A stretch of DNA of 64,000 nucleotides from Allonocardiopsis opalescens (GTDB lineage Bacteria; Actinomycetota; Actinomycetes; Streptosporangiales; Streptosporangiaceae). Each line of letters begins with the position of its first letter. The first letter of the stretch is position 1. Location: assembly GCF_003002095.1 (NCBI RefSeq), contig NZ_PVZC01000003.1, positions 186,001-250,000 on the forward strand. Reading direction: 5' to 3'. Below, one piece after another: positions 1-6,659 of this stretch. Both the position numbers and the translations under genes were made by a program. The notes below the pieces were generated by a model that did no database searches, had not been told where the DNA came from, and saw only the letters and a program-made list of their open reading frames with translations.

Positions 1-423
1 TTCGTCGACGGCGACCAGCTCCTCAGCATGGACGTGATCCGGACAGGCGAGGACATGCCCGATGTTCTGGTCGCAACCGAGGGCGGATACGCGAAACGGA
101 CGCCCGCCGACCAGTACCCTGTGCAGAACAGGGGAGGGAAGGGCGTGCTCACCGCCAAGGTGGTCGCGGCCCGCGGCACCCTGGTCGGCGCGCTGATGGT
201 CAACACCGACGACGAGGTCTTCGCGATCACCTCGACCGGGGGTGTGATCCGCACCCGCGCCGAGGAGATCAAGCGGTCCGGCCGCCAGACCATGGGCGTC
301 CGGCTGATGAACCTGGCCGAGGGCGACAGCGTCGTGGCGATCGCGCGCAACGCGGAAGCGCTCGGAGAGACCGACGGCACGGACGAGCGCGAGGACGCCG
401 TACCTGCTGACGAGGCGGAGTAG
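1..423 (+). CDS. gyrA: DNA gyrase subunit A, C-terminal end (5' truncated by the window)
   Basis: The open frame enters from base 1 and ends at TAG 421-423, giving about 140 C-terminal residues. They match the last blades of the GyrA C-terminal beta-pinwheel that wraps DNA (motifs VATEGGYAKRT, RGGKG, FAITSTGGVIRT, GRQTMGVRLMNL), followed by an acidic Asp/Glu-rich tail typical of actinobacterial GyrA. The enzyme introduces negative supercoils as a GyrA2GyrB2 complex. gyrA followed by a DUF3566 gene and tRNA-Ile is the standard actinobacterial order next to dnaA-dnaN-recF-gyrB, which places the origin just left of this window. The catalytic Tyr domain is outside the window. Confidence 0.97.
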   Translation, partial: FVDGDQLLSMDVIRTGEDMPDVLVATEGGYAKRTPADQYPVQNRGGKGVLTAKVVAARGTLVGALMVNTDDEVFAITSTGGVIRTRAEEIKRSGRQTMGVRLMNLAEGDSVVAIARNAEALGETDGTDEREDAVPADEAE

Positions 424-549
424 ATTTCCCGGAGCCTTTCGGGGCAAACCACTACCATGCCGACGTCAGCGGGTCCGGCCCCCACCGAACCGACCGACGC
501 CGAGCAGCATCCCGACCACGACCAGCGAGGGTAACGAGGCTAACGGGCC

Positions 550-1224
550 ATGTCTGACCAGCCGTACCGGCCGAACTCCGGCCCGCAATCCAGCCCGCAG
601 GGGCCCAACTCCGCCATGAGCCGCCCCGGCCAGCCCGGCAGCGGCGTCAAGACCGGAACACCGCCCCCCGCGGCACAGCCCAACGGAACGCGCCCGACCC
701 CGTCGGGAGGTACGGCGGCAAGCAACGGGGCCCAGGTCCGCCCGGGCTTCAGCGCCCCCAGCGGCCCCCGGCCCGCCGCCAAACCCACCCAGCCGGCCCA
801 GCCCGTCCAGTCGGGCGGCGGCACCGTGCCCGCCGCCCGGCCGCCGGCCAAAGGCGTCCGCAAGGCCCACCTCACCCTCAGCCGGGTCGAACCCTGGTCG
901 GTGATGAAGTTCAGCTTCGTCATCTCACTGGTGTGCTTCATCATCCTGTTCGTCGCCGTCGTCGTGATCTACCTGATCCTGTCCGGGCTCGGCGTCTTCG
1001 ACGCCCTCATCGACACCCTCACCCAGCTCGGCAACGAAGACGGCGGCACCGACTTCGACCCCTCATCCTGGTTCTCACCCGGAACCATCCTCGGCTACAG
1101 CGGCCTCATCGGCGCCCTCAACGTCATCCTCATCACCGCCCTGTGCACCGTCGGCGCGATGCTCTACAACATCGCCGCCGACCTCGTCGGCGGCGTCGAC
1201 ATGACCCTCAGCGAAACGGACTGA
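550..1224 (+). CDS. DUF3566 domain membrane protein
   Basis: A 224-residue protein. Residues 1-105 are low-complexity Pro/Gly/Ser-rich and probably cytoplasmic. A short conserved segment (KAHLTLSRVEPWSVMKFSF) leads into a hydrophobic helix at about 120-148, and a second helix spans about 178-208, with the Asp-rich loop between them. This is the DUF3566 layout of the protein encoded directly after gyrA in many actinobacteria. Its function is unknown; the origin-proximal, gyrA-linked position suggests a constitutive envelope role (inference). The ATG at 550 is the start that retains the low-complexity N-terminus. Confidence 0.9.
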   Translation: MSDQPYRPNSGPQSSPQGPNSAMSRPGQPGSGVKTGTPPPAAQPNGTRPTPSGGTAASNGAQVRPGFSAPSGPRPAAKPTQPAQPVQSGGGTVPAARPPAKGVRKAHLTLSRVEPWSVMKFSFVISLVCFIILFVAVVVIYLILSGLGVFDALIDTLTQLGNEDGGTDFDPSSWFSPGTILGYSGLIGALNVILITALCTVGAMLYNIAADLVGGVDMTLSETD

Positions 1225-1356
1225 CCCACCCCGCCGACGCGATACGATCGAGAAGTCCGCAAGGCACCGCCCAGGTGGACCCCGGGCGAACCCGCTGGCC
1301 CCGCCAAACGATTCGCCTCCACCCGAACCGGTGCGATAACCTTCCGGACGTATCCC

Positions 1357-1430
1357 GGGCGTATAGCTCAGTCGGTTAGAGCGCATCCCTGATAAGGATG
1401 AGGCCCCAGGTTCAAGTCCTGGTACGCCCA
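1357..1430 (+). tRNA. tRNA-Ile (anticodon GAT)
   Basis: Full cloverleaf of 74 nt. The acceptor GGGCGTA pairs with TACGCCC, discriminator A is at 1430, the D-arm is TAGCTCAGTCGGTTAGAGC, and the anticodon stem CATCC/GGATG encloses the loop CTGATAA (anticodon 1391-1393). The T-arm contains GGTTCAAGTCC. No CCA is encoded. It is normally paired with tRNA-Ala after gyrA, but here about 7.4 kb of accessory DNA separates the two. Confidence 0.97.
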
Positions 1431-2279
1431 CCGGATCCTTGGGCCGTCCCTGCTCGCAAGCCGTTGGCTTGCTCGCCGGGGCGGCTCCGTTGTGTTGGCC
1501 CGGGGGCATGGCCCCCCGGAACCCCCCACACCAGGGGGCTGCCGCCCCCTGGACCCCCGCCACCCCCACATCCTTCGGTCGCGCCTCGGTGATGTGGGGC
1601 GAATTGAACCCGGTGGGTGAGCGGCCGTCGTTGACGGGTGTGGGGCTGTGCCCCTTGCCCCCGCACATCCGTGAGGTCGCGCTTCCACGGTGTGGGGTGG
1701 ATTGAGTCTGGTGGGTGATCGGCCGTCGTTCGCGGGTGCGGGGCTGTGTCTCTCGCCCCCGGTGAGGCTCTGGGGCGAGCGGGGCGTTCGAGTGTTACGT
1801 CTTGGAGGGGGACGACCCACGTAGCGTGCGCAGGGGCTCCCAGTCGGCTCCGGACGGGTACCGATGAATTCGAGTGCGCCTGCCAGGCCCTCGGTGTCGT
1901 GGAAGGACTCGATGCGGGAGGTCTCGCCCTGTTTGTTCGTCTGGATGTGGTCGACCTCATAGAAGCCGAGCGTCCGGCCGTCCTCGGTGGTCCCCTCGTA
2001 CCTGAACCACAGGGCGATTCCGGTCTCTTCGATGATCGGCCGTTCGGCGCCCACAGGACGGCGTCGTCGGCGACGACGAACTCGTCGGGCGGCTCGACCC
2101 TTCGCCGCTCCCATCGACCCGGACGCCGCCAGCGCGGAAATCAGCGACGAGATCGAGGACATGGCGGAGGCCATGTCATCGAACACCGCCGCCGTGCCCA
2201 CCCACACCAGCACCGACACCGAGGCGGCCGCACACAGGCACACCGCCACCAGCCGGTCCCACCGCACCCGGCTCAACAC
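1368..2279 (-). CDS. hypothetical membrane protein, 3' part probably eroded
   Basis: The coding-like part starts at GTG 2279, which overlaps the TGA of the upstream small gene (GTGTTGA), suggesting translational coupling. The first 35 residues hold one membrane helix (LVAVCLCAAASVSVLVWVG), followed by an Arg-rich stretch and a soluble domain with segments such as EETGIALWFRYEGTTEDG and GFYEVDHIQTNKQGETSRI. Protein-like composition stops near base 1800. The frame then stays open only because of GC-rich repeat DNA and finally runs antisense through tRNA-Ile, so the annotated end at 1368 is not credible as a natural C-terminus. The original stop was probably lost to repeat expansion. No family recognised. 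Confidence 0.4.
   Translation of the reverse strand: MLSRVRWDRLVAVCLCAAASVSVLVWVGTAAVFDDMASAMSSISSLISALAASGSMGAAKGRAARRVRRRRRRRPVGAERPIIEETGIALWFRYEGTTEDGRTLGFYEVDHIQTNKQGETSRIESFHDTEGLAGALEFIGTRPEPTGSPCARYVGRPPPRRNTRTPRSPQSLTGGERHSPAPANDGRSPTRLNPPHTVEARPHGCAGARGTAPHPSTTAAHPPGSIRPTSPRRDRRMWGWRGSRGRQPPGVGGSGGPCPRANTTEPPRRASQRLASRDGPRIRWAYQDLNLGPHPYQGCALTD
1443..1552 (+). repeat. post-tRNA three-hairpin module, copy 1 (after tRNA-Ile)
   Basis: It starts 12 bases after the tRNA. H1 has an outer stem GCCGTCCC (1443-1450) paired with GGGGCGGC (1478-1485) around the inner hairpin GCAAGCC-GTT-GGCTTGC (1456-1472). H2 is CCGGGGGC-ATG-GCCCCCCGG (about 1500-1519). H3 is CCAGGGGGC-TGCC-GCCCCCTGG (1531-1552). 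The same three hairpins in the same order follow tRNA-Ala (8932) and tRNA-Leu (26759). Two degenerate downstream units containing GCCGTCGTT and GGGGCTGTGCCCC follow at about 1620-1662 and 1717-1761. A terminator or 3'-processing role is inferred. Confidence 0.8.
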
Positions 2280-2440
2280 TCGCCAGACGACGCGCTCCGG
2301 GCCCGGGCACCGTCCCGCCCCCGCTTCCGGCTGGTGGTCGGGGCCCTGAGCGGTCGCCTCCCGCGCCGCAGCAGATGACGACAAAGGAGCGCGACGGATG
2401 CGACGGAAAGGAGCGCCGCGATCGTCAGCAGCCCTATCAC
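2273..2440 (-). CDS. small membrane protein (55 aa), possible
   Basis: A GTG start at 2440 gives a hydrophobic helix (VIGLLTIAALLSVASVALLC), a basic patch (RHLLRRGRRP) and a polar tail, ending at TGA 2273-2275. The stop overlaps the GTG start of the next leftward gene. Its own start overlaps the stop of an even shorter upstream frame (GTGA). Two overlapping starts in series look like a translationally coupled mini-operon. No ribosome-binding site is clear and no family is recognised, so decayed coding DNA is the alternative. Confidence 0.3.
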   Translation of the reverse strand: MIGLLTIAALLSVASVALLCRHLLRRGRRPLRAPTTSRKRGRDGARARSASSGEC

Positions 2441-2835
2441 GTTCGTCGGGAGCGCGCCGTCGGTATGAAAGGGTCGACCGCCCCCATCACCGCCGTCGCC
2501 GGCGCCATCGCATCAGCGGGCCCAGTACCCGCTCGGTCTTCATGACCCCGGACCCTACGCACCCGGCTCCCACGCCACAGGCGAACCCAGCCAGGCGGCG
2601 ACCACTTCCGGCAGCGTCGGCGACCACGAACCGATGTTCGTGTCCTCGGGCAATGGCGCTCCCCGCCGGGTACCGCGAACGAACAGGTTCCGGGGCGTTC
2701 TCGGTTTCGGTGGCTGTCGGGGGCCCGTGGTGGCTCCCGTGTCCGGCTACGGCAGGTACACGTCGAAGTCGAATGTGGCCACGCGCCGCAGCGCCGACTT
2801 GATCAGCAAATCACCTTCGCCCGCATTTCGACCGG

Positions 2836-3384
2836 TCATTCCGGAAATATCCGCCACGTCTCGACCTGGGCGCAGGTGTCGAATCCGCCATCGGCCGCTG
2901 CCGAGCCGACATCTCCAACGATGTCATCGTGAATACCCAGGGTCATCGCGATGATGAGGTCGTCACCGGGCTCGGCCTCCTCGTGGTAGTCCTGCAGTCC
3001 GCGCATCTCTTCCGTCAAACCTTCCACTTCCGTCAGCCATTCGTCCGGCGCGGACGTGCCTTCGGGAACCTCGATCTCGCGTACCTGTCGACTCAGGTCC
3101 TCAAGCAGTCGGAGTCGTTCGGCCAGCGTGCCCAGGTCGTTCCGGCCGAATGACTCGCCGTCGTAGGGCAGCTCCTCGCTGAACCGTGTGTTCACCTCGG
3201 CGCAAAGAGCGTTCACCTCGCTGACGTACTGCTGCTGCGGAGAGGCGCAAGCGGCCGCACCGGCCAGTGCGAGCAGCGCCAGAGCGCCATGGCGGTACCG
3301 GCTACGTCGGAAATCGTGGGATCTCCGTTCCCGCTTGCCGAAATGCTGGATGACATCGACGGAACGCGGTCCTGGGCGGCCCAT
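2836..3384 (-). CDS. putative lipoprotein
   Basis: A 182-residue protein from ATG 3384, with AGGAG six bases upstream. A long basic n-region of about 30 residues (KRERRSHDFRRSRYRHG) precedes a short hydrophobic core and the lipobox LAGAAAC, so the mature protein should start at that Cys and be lipid-anchored outside the membrane. The mature part is acidic and mainly helical with many Glu/Leu, including a conserved-looking VNALCAEVNTRFSEEL and a second Cys near the C-terminus (DTCAQVETW). It resembles small actinobacterial helical lipoproteins of unknown role. It lies at the left border of the Ro60 island. Confidence 0.75.
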   Translation of the reverse strand: MGRPGPRSVDVIQHFGKRERRSHDFRRSRYRHGALALLALAGAAACASPQQQYVSEVNALCAEVNTRFSEELPYDGESFGRNDLGTLAERLRLLEDLSRQVREIEVPEGTSAPDEWLTEVEGLTEEMRGLQDYHEEAEPGDDLIIAMTLGIHDDIVGDVGSAAADGGFDTCAQVETWRIFPE

Positions 3385-4079
3385 GTAAGGCTCCTGGTGT
3401 TCGGGGTCGATACTTCAACCGCAAATGGCGACATCGGAATGCTCCCACGTTCCGACGTTCTTCGCATAAATATGAGTGATATATCGGAGCACGCCCACTC
3501 ACGGATCTCTGCGGCAACGTACAACCAGGTCGATGGCACACAGGTCGGCCGGTCCGCCATGCCGTCCGCGGACGCTCTGTCTCAGCCGGGCGCGGACGCG
3601 CCCCCAGCCGGCGGCTAGCCAGGAGAGCCACCCCGCGAGTCTGGTCTGCAAGGGTCGGCGGCCAGACGGTCCGTTCGGTGACTCGGCGAGGTATCGACTT
3701 CGCGCTGCGCGGCGTCCTCGGGGTGAGCGGCCTGGTGCGGCTATGCCGCGTGCGCCGCCGGCGCGGGGTCGCCGTCACCGACCCGGTGCGGGCGGACCGG
3801 CGCGTCGCCGGGATCGCCGTGCCGGCGGACGTCCGTGCCGAACGGCACCGGTGCGCTTCCACTCGCGGGCGGCGGCTCGGTGCCGCTCAGCCGCCGCCTC
3901 CTGCGAACCGACCGCATGAGGCCGGTCCCAGAGCCCGCCGTGGCGGCGCCCTCCGCCAGGCGCGGACGCGGGGTCCCGATGCCGCGCCGCCCGGTGGGGT
4001 CCCTTTTCGGCAGGGCCGGAAGCGGACGCGTTCCGCAGTGGTCGCATCCGGATAATGGCGGGCGATTTCCCTTGACCGC
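3385..4079. other. gene-poor leader region of the Y RNA array
   Basis: About 700 bases with no convincing coding frame on either strand; the open frames here are GC-driven. 3440-3490 is locally AT-rich (TTCGCATAAATATGAGTGATA) and could hold a promoter for the leftward lipoprotein gene. The remainder is GC-rich and shows no tRNA-like arms of the kind seen after 4097. Confidence 0.5.
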
Positions 4080-4090
4080 TGCTACCGTCA
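4080..4090 (+). promoter_or_regulatory. putative -10 promoter element of Y RNA A/B
   Basis: The sequence TGCTACCGTCA places TACCGT (4083-4088) 10 bases before the first base of the RNA A terminal stem, the right distance for a -10 box. The same 10-mer GCTACCGTCA recurs before RNA D (4753-4762) with an 11-base offset. No good -35 is seen at 17-18 bases, so this would be an extended -10 type promoter. Inferred from position and repetition. Confidence 0.5.
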
Positions 4091-4096
4091 TCTTCA

Positions 4097-4234
4097 GCAC
4101 TCCCGGTGCGCAGGTGGCGGATACTTCCACTCTTAATGGTGAGACGCGGGTTCGAATCCCGCCGTCGGCTCTGCCGGCGTCGACCAGCGGCCCAGGTCAC
4201 AAGAGCCGCCGCCGATTCGATCTCGGGAGTGTGC
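4097..4234 (+). ncRNA. Y-RNA-like gene A, YrlA type with permuted tRNA fold
   Basis: The terminal stem is CACTCCCG (4098-4105) with CGGGAGTG (4224-4231). The second helix is GGTGGCGG (4113-4120) with CCGCCGCC (4206-4213). Inside lies a tRNA-like domain in permuted order: T-arm GCGGG-TTCGAAT-CCCGC (4146-4162), then a 7-bp acceptor-like stem CGTCGGC-TCT-GCCGGCG (4163-4179) closed by a triloop, then the linker TC, then a D-arm GACC/GGTC with a GG-containing loop (4182-4198). A normal tRNA has free ends at the acceptor; here they are joined, and the anticodon arm is replaced by the Ro-type stem. This is the known architecture of bacterial YrlA RNAs, which bind Ro60. The Ro60 gene lies 0.8 kb downstream on the same strand. 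Confidence 0.85.
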
Positions 4235-4246
4235 AATGTCAGAGGA

Positions 4247-4382
4247 GTGCGCCCGGTGCGCAGGCAGCGGTTACTTCGACTGAGGTTCGAGAGGTTGCGG
4301 GTTCGAATCCCGTCACGGCCTGGCCGTGTAGCTCAATTGGCAGAGCGCTTTGTACCGCCGCCGATCTTGATCTCGGGCGCGC
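4247..4382 (+). ncRNA. Y-RNA-like gene B, YrlA type with nearly canonical tRNA halves
   Basis: The terminal stem is GTGCGCCCG (4247-4255) with CGGGCGCGC (4374-4382), including one G-T pair. The T-arm is GCGGG-TTCGAAT-CCCGT (4297-4313). The acceptor strands CACGGCC (4314-4320) and GGCCGTG (4322-4328) are separated by a single T, so the innermost pairs must open to form a loop. TA at 4329-4330 matches tRNA positions 8-9. The D-arm GCTC-AATTGGCA-GAGC (4331-4346) is indistinguishable from a real tRNA D-arm. The conserved GGTGCGCAGG and TTACTTCGAC segments match RNA A and E. It starts 15 bases after RNA A and has no separate promoter, so the two are probably co-transcribed and processed. Confidence 0.85.
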
Positions 4383-4394
4383 CCATCTGACGAA

Positions 4395-4530
4395 GTGCTC
4401 GGCGCCCGGGCAGCGGATTCCTTCACTTGCCCAGGGCGGCCTCGAATTCACATGCCGGACGCCGGTTCGCCTCCGGACACGTCATCGGAGCTATTTCCGC
4501 CCGGCGCGCTGCCGGACGAGCCATTCCAGT
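4395..4530 (+). ncRNA. decayed Y-RNA-like copy (C)
   Basis: GCGCCCGGGCAGCGGATTCC near 4403-4422 matches the 5' part of RNA B except for a deletion of about 7 bases (the TGCGCAG segment). A weak T-loop remnant (CTCGAATTC) follows at 4441. No 3' strand complementary to the terminal stem is found and the T-arm no longer pairs, so this looks like a pseudogene of the array. A second possible remnant, GGCGCAGGTGGCCG, lies near 4560. Confidence 0.35.
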
Positions 4531-4655
4531 GTCCGGGTCCGGCCATGGCCTCGGCCTGCGGCGCAGGTGGCCGTGAATGCCGAATACCACGAGGTCAGCA
4601 GCTATGAGGCAGGCTGCTCCGCCATCGCCGAACCGACGCCGGCGCGGTACGGCGC

Positions 4656-4673
4656 CAGGGCTCGACCGGCGCG
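4656..4673 (+). repeat. 18-bp sequence shared with the 42.7-kb hairpin repeats
   Basis: CAGGGCTCGACCGGCGCG here is identical to 42794-42811 within the three-copy hairpin repeat array. The pairing 3' strand present in that array is absent here, so this is an isolated half-element between Y RNA copies C and D. Confidence 0.5.
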
Positions 4674-4752
4674 GAAAACGTCGCTCCAATCCATTCGCGT
4701 TCCCCGGACGGACCACCCGCCGCATTATTCACGGCATTTCCGACCTCTGAGT

Positions 4753-4762
4753 GCTACCGTCA
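4753..4762 (+). promoter_or_regulatory. putative -10 promoter element of Y RNA D/E
   Basis: GCTACCGTCA, identical to the element before RNA A. TACCGT (4755-4760) ends 11 bases before the terminal stem of RNA D. Repetition of the element in front of the first member of each RNA pair supports two transcription units, A-B and D-E. Confidence 0.5.
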
Positions 4763-4770
4763 GATGTGCA

Positions 4771-4859
4771 CCTTCCCGGTGCGTAGGTGACGGTTACTCC
4801 GGCTGTCGACCGAGTGGTCGCGGATTCGAGTCCTGTCGCCGAGTTCGATCTCGGGAGGG
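4771..4859 (+). ncRNA. Y-RNA-like gene D, short form
   Basis: The terminal stem is CCTTCCCG (4771-4778) with CGGGAGGG (4852-4859; one G-T pair). The second helix is GGTGACGG with CTGTCGCC (4833-4840; two G-T pairs). An internal hairpin CGACC-GAGT-GGTCG spans 4807-4820. A T-loop-like TTCGAGT follows, but no acceptor or D-arm, so it is about 45 nt shorter than A and B. The shared GGTGCGTAGGTG and GGTTACTCC segments and the TTCGATCTCGGG 3' strand identify it as a family member. Known species often carry both tRNA-like and simpler Y RNAs. Confidence 0.7.
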
Positions 4860-4871
4860 CCGCGAACTCGT

Positions 4872-4981
4872 AGCAGTGCCCGGTGCGCAGGTGCCGGCTA
4901 CTTCGGTATCCAGGTTCGAATCCTGACCGGCCCGAGAGGGCCGTCATGTGCCGGCGTCGTCTCGATCTCGGGCACGCTGCT
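4872..4981 (+). ncRNA. Y-RNA-like gene E, intermediate form
   Basis: The terminal stem is AGCA-GTGCCCG (4872-4882) with CGGGCAC-GC-TGCT (4969-4981), 11 pairs with a two-base bulge. The second helix is GGTGCCGG with CCGGCGTC. The T-arm is CAGG-TTCGAAT-CCTG (4911-4925), followed by a stable hairpin CGGCCC-GAGA-GGGCCG (4928-4943) at the acceptor position, closed by a GNRA tetraloop. No D-arm is recognisable. It starts 12 bases after RNA D and ends 42 bases before the Ro60 start codon. Confidence 0.75.
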
Positions 4982-4991
4982 ACGGGCTCGG

Positions 4992-5016
4992 GCTCCTCCC
5001 CCGTGCGGTGAGGAGC
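4992..5016 (+). promoter_or_regulatory. stem-loop covering the Ro60 ribosome-binding site
   Basis: GCTCCTC (4992-4998) pairs perfectly with GAGGAGC (5010-5016) around an 11-base loop. The 3' strand contains GAGGAG, the only Shine-Dalgarno sequence before the ATG at 5024, so the folded form would hide it. Translational control of Ro60, possibly coupled to processing of the adjacent Y RNA E, is inferred. Confidence 0.5.
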
Positions 5017-5023
5017 ATGCCCC

Positions 5024-6631
5024 ATGGCCAAGTTCAACCGCGGCACCGTCCGTCCGGCCGGCCGCGGCCCCGTCGACGCCGAGGCCGTGCCGTCGGGGCG
5101 CACCTACGAGGGCGGGCCGGGCCATGCACGCGAGCTGCGCGGTGACCTCTTCCTGCTGGCCGTCGCCAACTTCGTCAGCGAGAAGACCTTCTACGAGGAC
5201 GCGGGCGAGCGCGACGCCCGCTACCGCTCGCTGCTGCACCGCGCCGCCGTCGAGGACCCCGCGTGGACGGCCGGGCTGCTCGGCTGGCTGCGCGGCGAGG
5301 GCAACATGCGCACCGCGGCGGTCGTCGGGGCGGCCGAGTACGTCCGCGCCCGCCTCGCCGCCGCCCGCGAGGGCGCGGCCGATGCCGGGGCGGACACTTC
5401 CGCACCGACCAACCGCCAGGTGGTCGACAGTGTGCTGCAGCGCGCCGACGAGCCCGGTGAGCTGCTGGCCTACTGGATGGGCCGCTACGGCCGCGCACTG
5501 CCCAAGCCGCTCAAGCGGGGTGTCGGCGACGCCGTCGGCCGGCTCTACACCGAGCGGGCGCTGCTGAAGTACGACGCCGAGGGGCGTGCCTTCCGCTTCG
5601 GCGACGTCCTCGACCTCGTGCACGCCGCTCCGGCCGCCGACCGCCCCTGGCAGGGCGACCTGTTCGCCCACGCCCTGGACCGGCGCCACGGCCGCGACAA
5701 GCCCATCCCCGAGTCGCTGCACCTGCTGCGGGCCCGAGCCCGGCTGATGGCGCTGCCCGTGCCGGAGCGCCGTCCGCTGCTGGACCACCTCGACGCCGCC
5801 CAGCTGCTGCGCCGCGCCGGCATGACCTGGGAGGCGCTGGCCGGCTGGCTCCAGGGCCCGATGGACGCCGCCGCCTGGGAGGCGGTGCTGCCTTCCATGG
5901 GGTACATGGCGCGGCTGCGCAACCTCAGGAACTTCGACCAGGCGGGGGTGAGCGACGAACTGGCGGAGCGGGTCGCGGCCGGGCTGGCCGACCCCGCGGA
6001 GGTGGCGCGGTCGCGGCAGCTGCCGATGCGCTTCCTGTCCGCCTACCGGACCGCGCCCTCGCTGCGGTGGGGGCACGCCCTGGAGCGCGCGGTGCAGGCG
6101 TCGCTGGAGAACGTGCCGCGGCTCGACGGCCGCACCCTGGTCCTGGTCGACCGCTCCGGCTCGATGTGGAGCCCGCTGTCGGCGCGCTCCGACCTGAACC
6201 GGGCCGACGCGGCCGCCGTCTTCGGCAGCGCGCTCGCGATGCGGGCGCGGGCGGCCGACCTGGTCGAGTTCGGCACCTCCAGCAGGCCGGTCGCCTTCGG
6301 CCCGGGCGACTCCCTGCTGCGCGCGGCCGAGCGCTTCGGCAGCCTGGGCGGCACCAACACCGCGGCCGCGGTGCGCGAGCACTACCGCGGCCACGACCGG
6401 GTGGTGATCGTCACCGACGAGCAGGCCGCGGCCGACCCCCGCGGCGGCCCCACCGAGCAGGTCCCGGCCACCGTGCCGGTCTACACCTGGAACCTGGCCG
6501 GCTACCGCTACGGCCACGGCCCCAGCGGCGAGGGCCGGCGCCACACCTTCGGCGGGCTGAGCGACGCGGCCTTCCGGATGATCCCGCTCATCGAGGCGGG
6601 TGCGCGGGCGGCCTGGCCGTGGCAGGACTGA
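5024..6631 (+). CDS. rsr: Ro60 / TROVE domain RNA-binding protein
   Basis: A 535-residue protein, normal length for bacterial Ro60 orthologs. Residues 1-345 form the TROVE alpha-solenoid region (NFVSEKTFYEDAGERDAR, GLLGWLRGEGNMRTAAVVGA, ALPKPLKRGVGDAVGRLYTE, LPSMGYMARLRNLRNFDQAG). Residues about 365-520 form a von Willebrand A domain with the MIDAS motif DRSGSMWS, a GGTNT motif and VIVTDEQ. The protein forms a ring that binds Y RNAs on its rim and, in species studied, tethers polynucleotide phosphorylase or helps handle misfolded RNA. Upstream on the same strand are at least four Y-RNA-like genes. The start follows GAGGAG with an 8-base gap, inside a potential hairpin. Confidence 0.95.
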   Translation: MAKFNRGTVRPAGRGPVDAEAVPSGRTYEGGPGHARELRGDLFLLAVANFVSEKTFYEDAGERDARYRSLLHRAAVEDPAWTAGLLGWLRGEGNMRTAAVVGAAEYVRARLAAAREGAADAGADTSAPTNRQVVDSVLQRADEPGELLAYWMGRYGRALPKPLKRGVGDAVGRLYTERALLKYDAEGRAFRFGDVLDLVHAAPAADRPWQGDLFAHALDRRHGRDKPIPESLHLLRARARLMALPVPERRPLLDHLDAAQLLRRAGMTWEALAGWLQGPMDAAAWEAVLPSMGYMARLRNLRNFDQAGVSDELAERVAAGLADPAEVARSRQLPMRFLSAYRTAPSLRWGHALERAVQASLENVPRLDGRTLVLVDRSGSMWSPLSARSDLNRADAAAVFGSALAMRARAADLVEFGTSSRPVAFGPGDSLLRAAERFGSLGGTNTAAAVREHYRGHDRVVIVTDEQAAADPRGGPTEQVPATVPVYTWNLAGYRYGHGPSGEGRRHTFGGLSDAAFRMIPLIEAGARAAWPWQD

Positions 6632-6659
6632 CGGCGGACCGGCGCCGGGGCGGGCGGCC

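Noticed and set aside
1368-1440. Antisense peptide over tRNA-Ile (YQDLNLGPHPYQ) and similar over tRNA-Leu (EEGFEPSRPFGH)
   Set aside because: These are the well-known spurious translations of tRNA genes and not proteins.
3835-4926. Continuous rightward frame of about 360 codons through the Y RNA array
   Set aside because: It crosses all RNA structures, has no coding-like composition, and the open frame is explained by GC bias.
4097-4981. Reading the tRNA-like arms as normal tRNA genes or tRNA pseudogenes
   Set aside because: The arm order is permuted, there is no anticodon arm, and the acceptor strands are joined by a tiny loop. Paired terminal stems enclose each unit, and a Ro60 gene follows, so Y RNA is the better explanation.
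4898-6544. Leftward frame of about 548 codons overlapping rsr
   Set aside because: It is antisense to the TROVE gene with Val/Gly/Arg/Gln-rich GC-driven composition. The MIDAS and TROVE motifs are on the plus strand.
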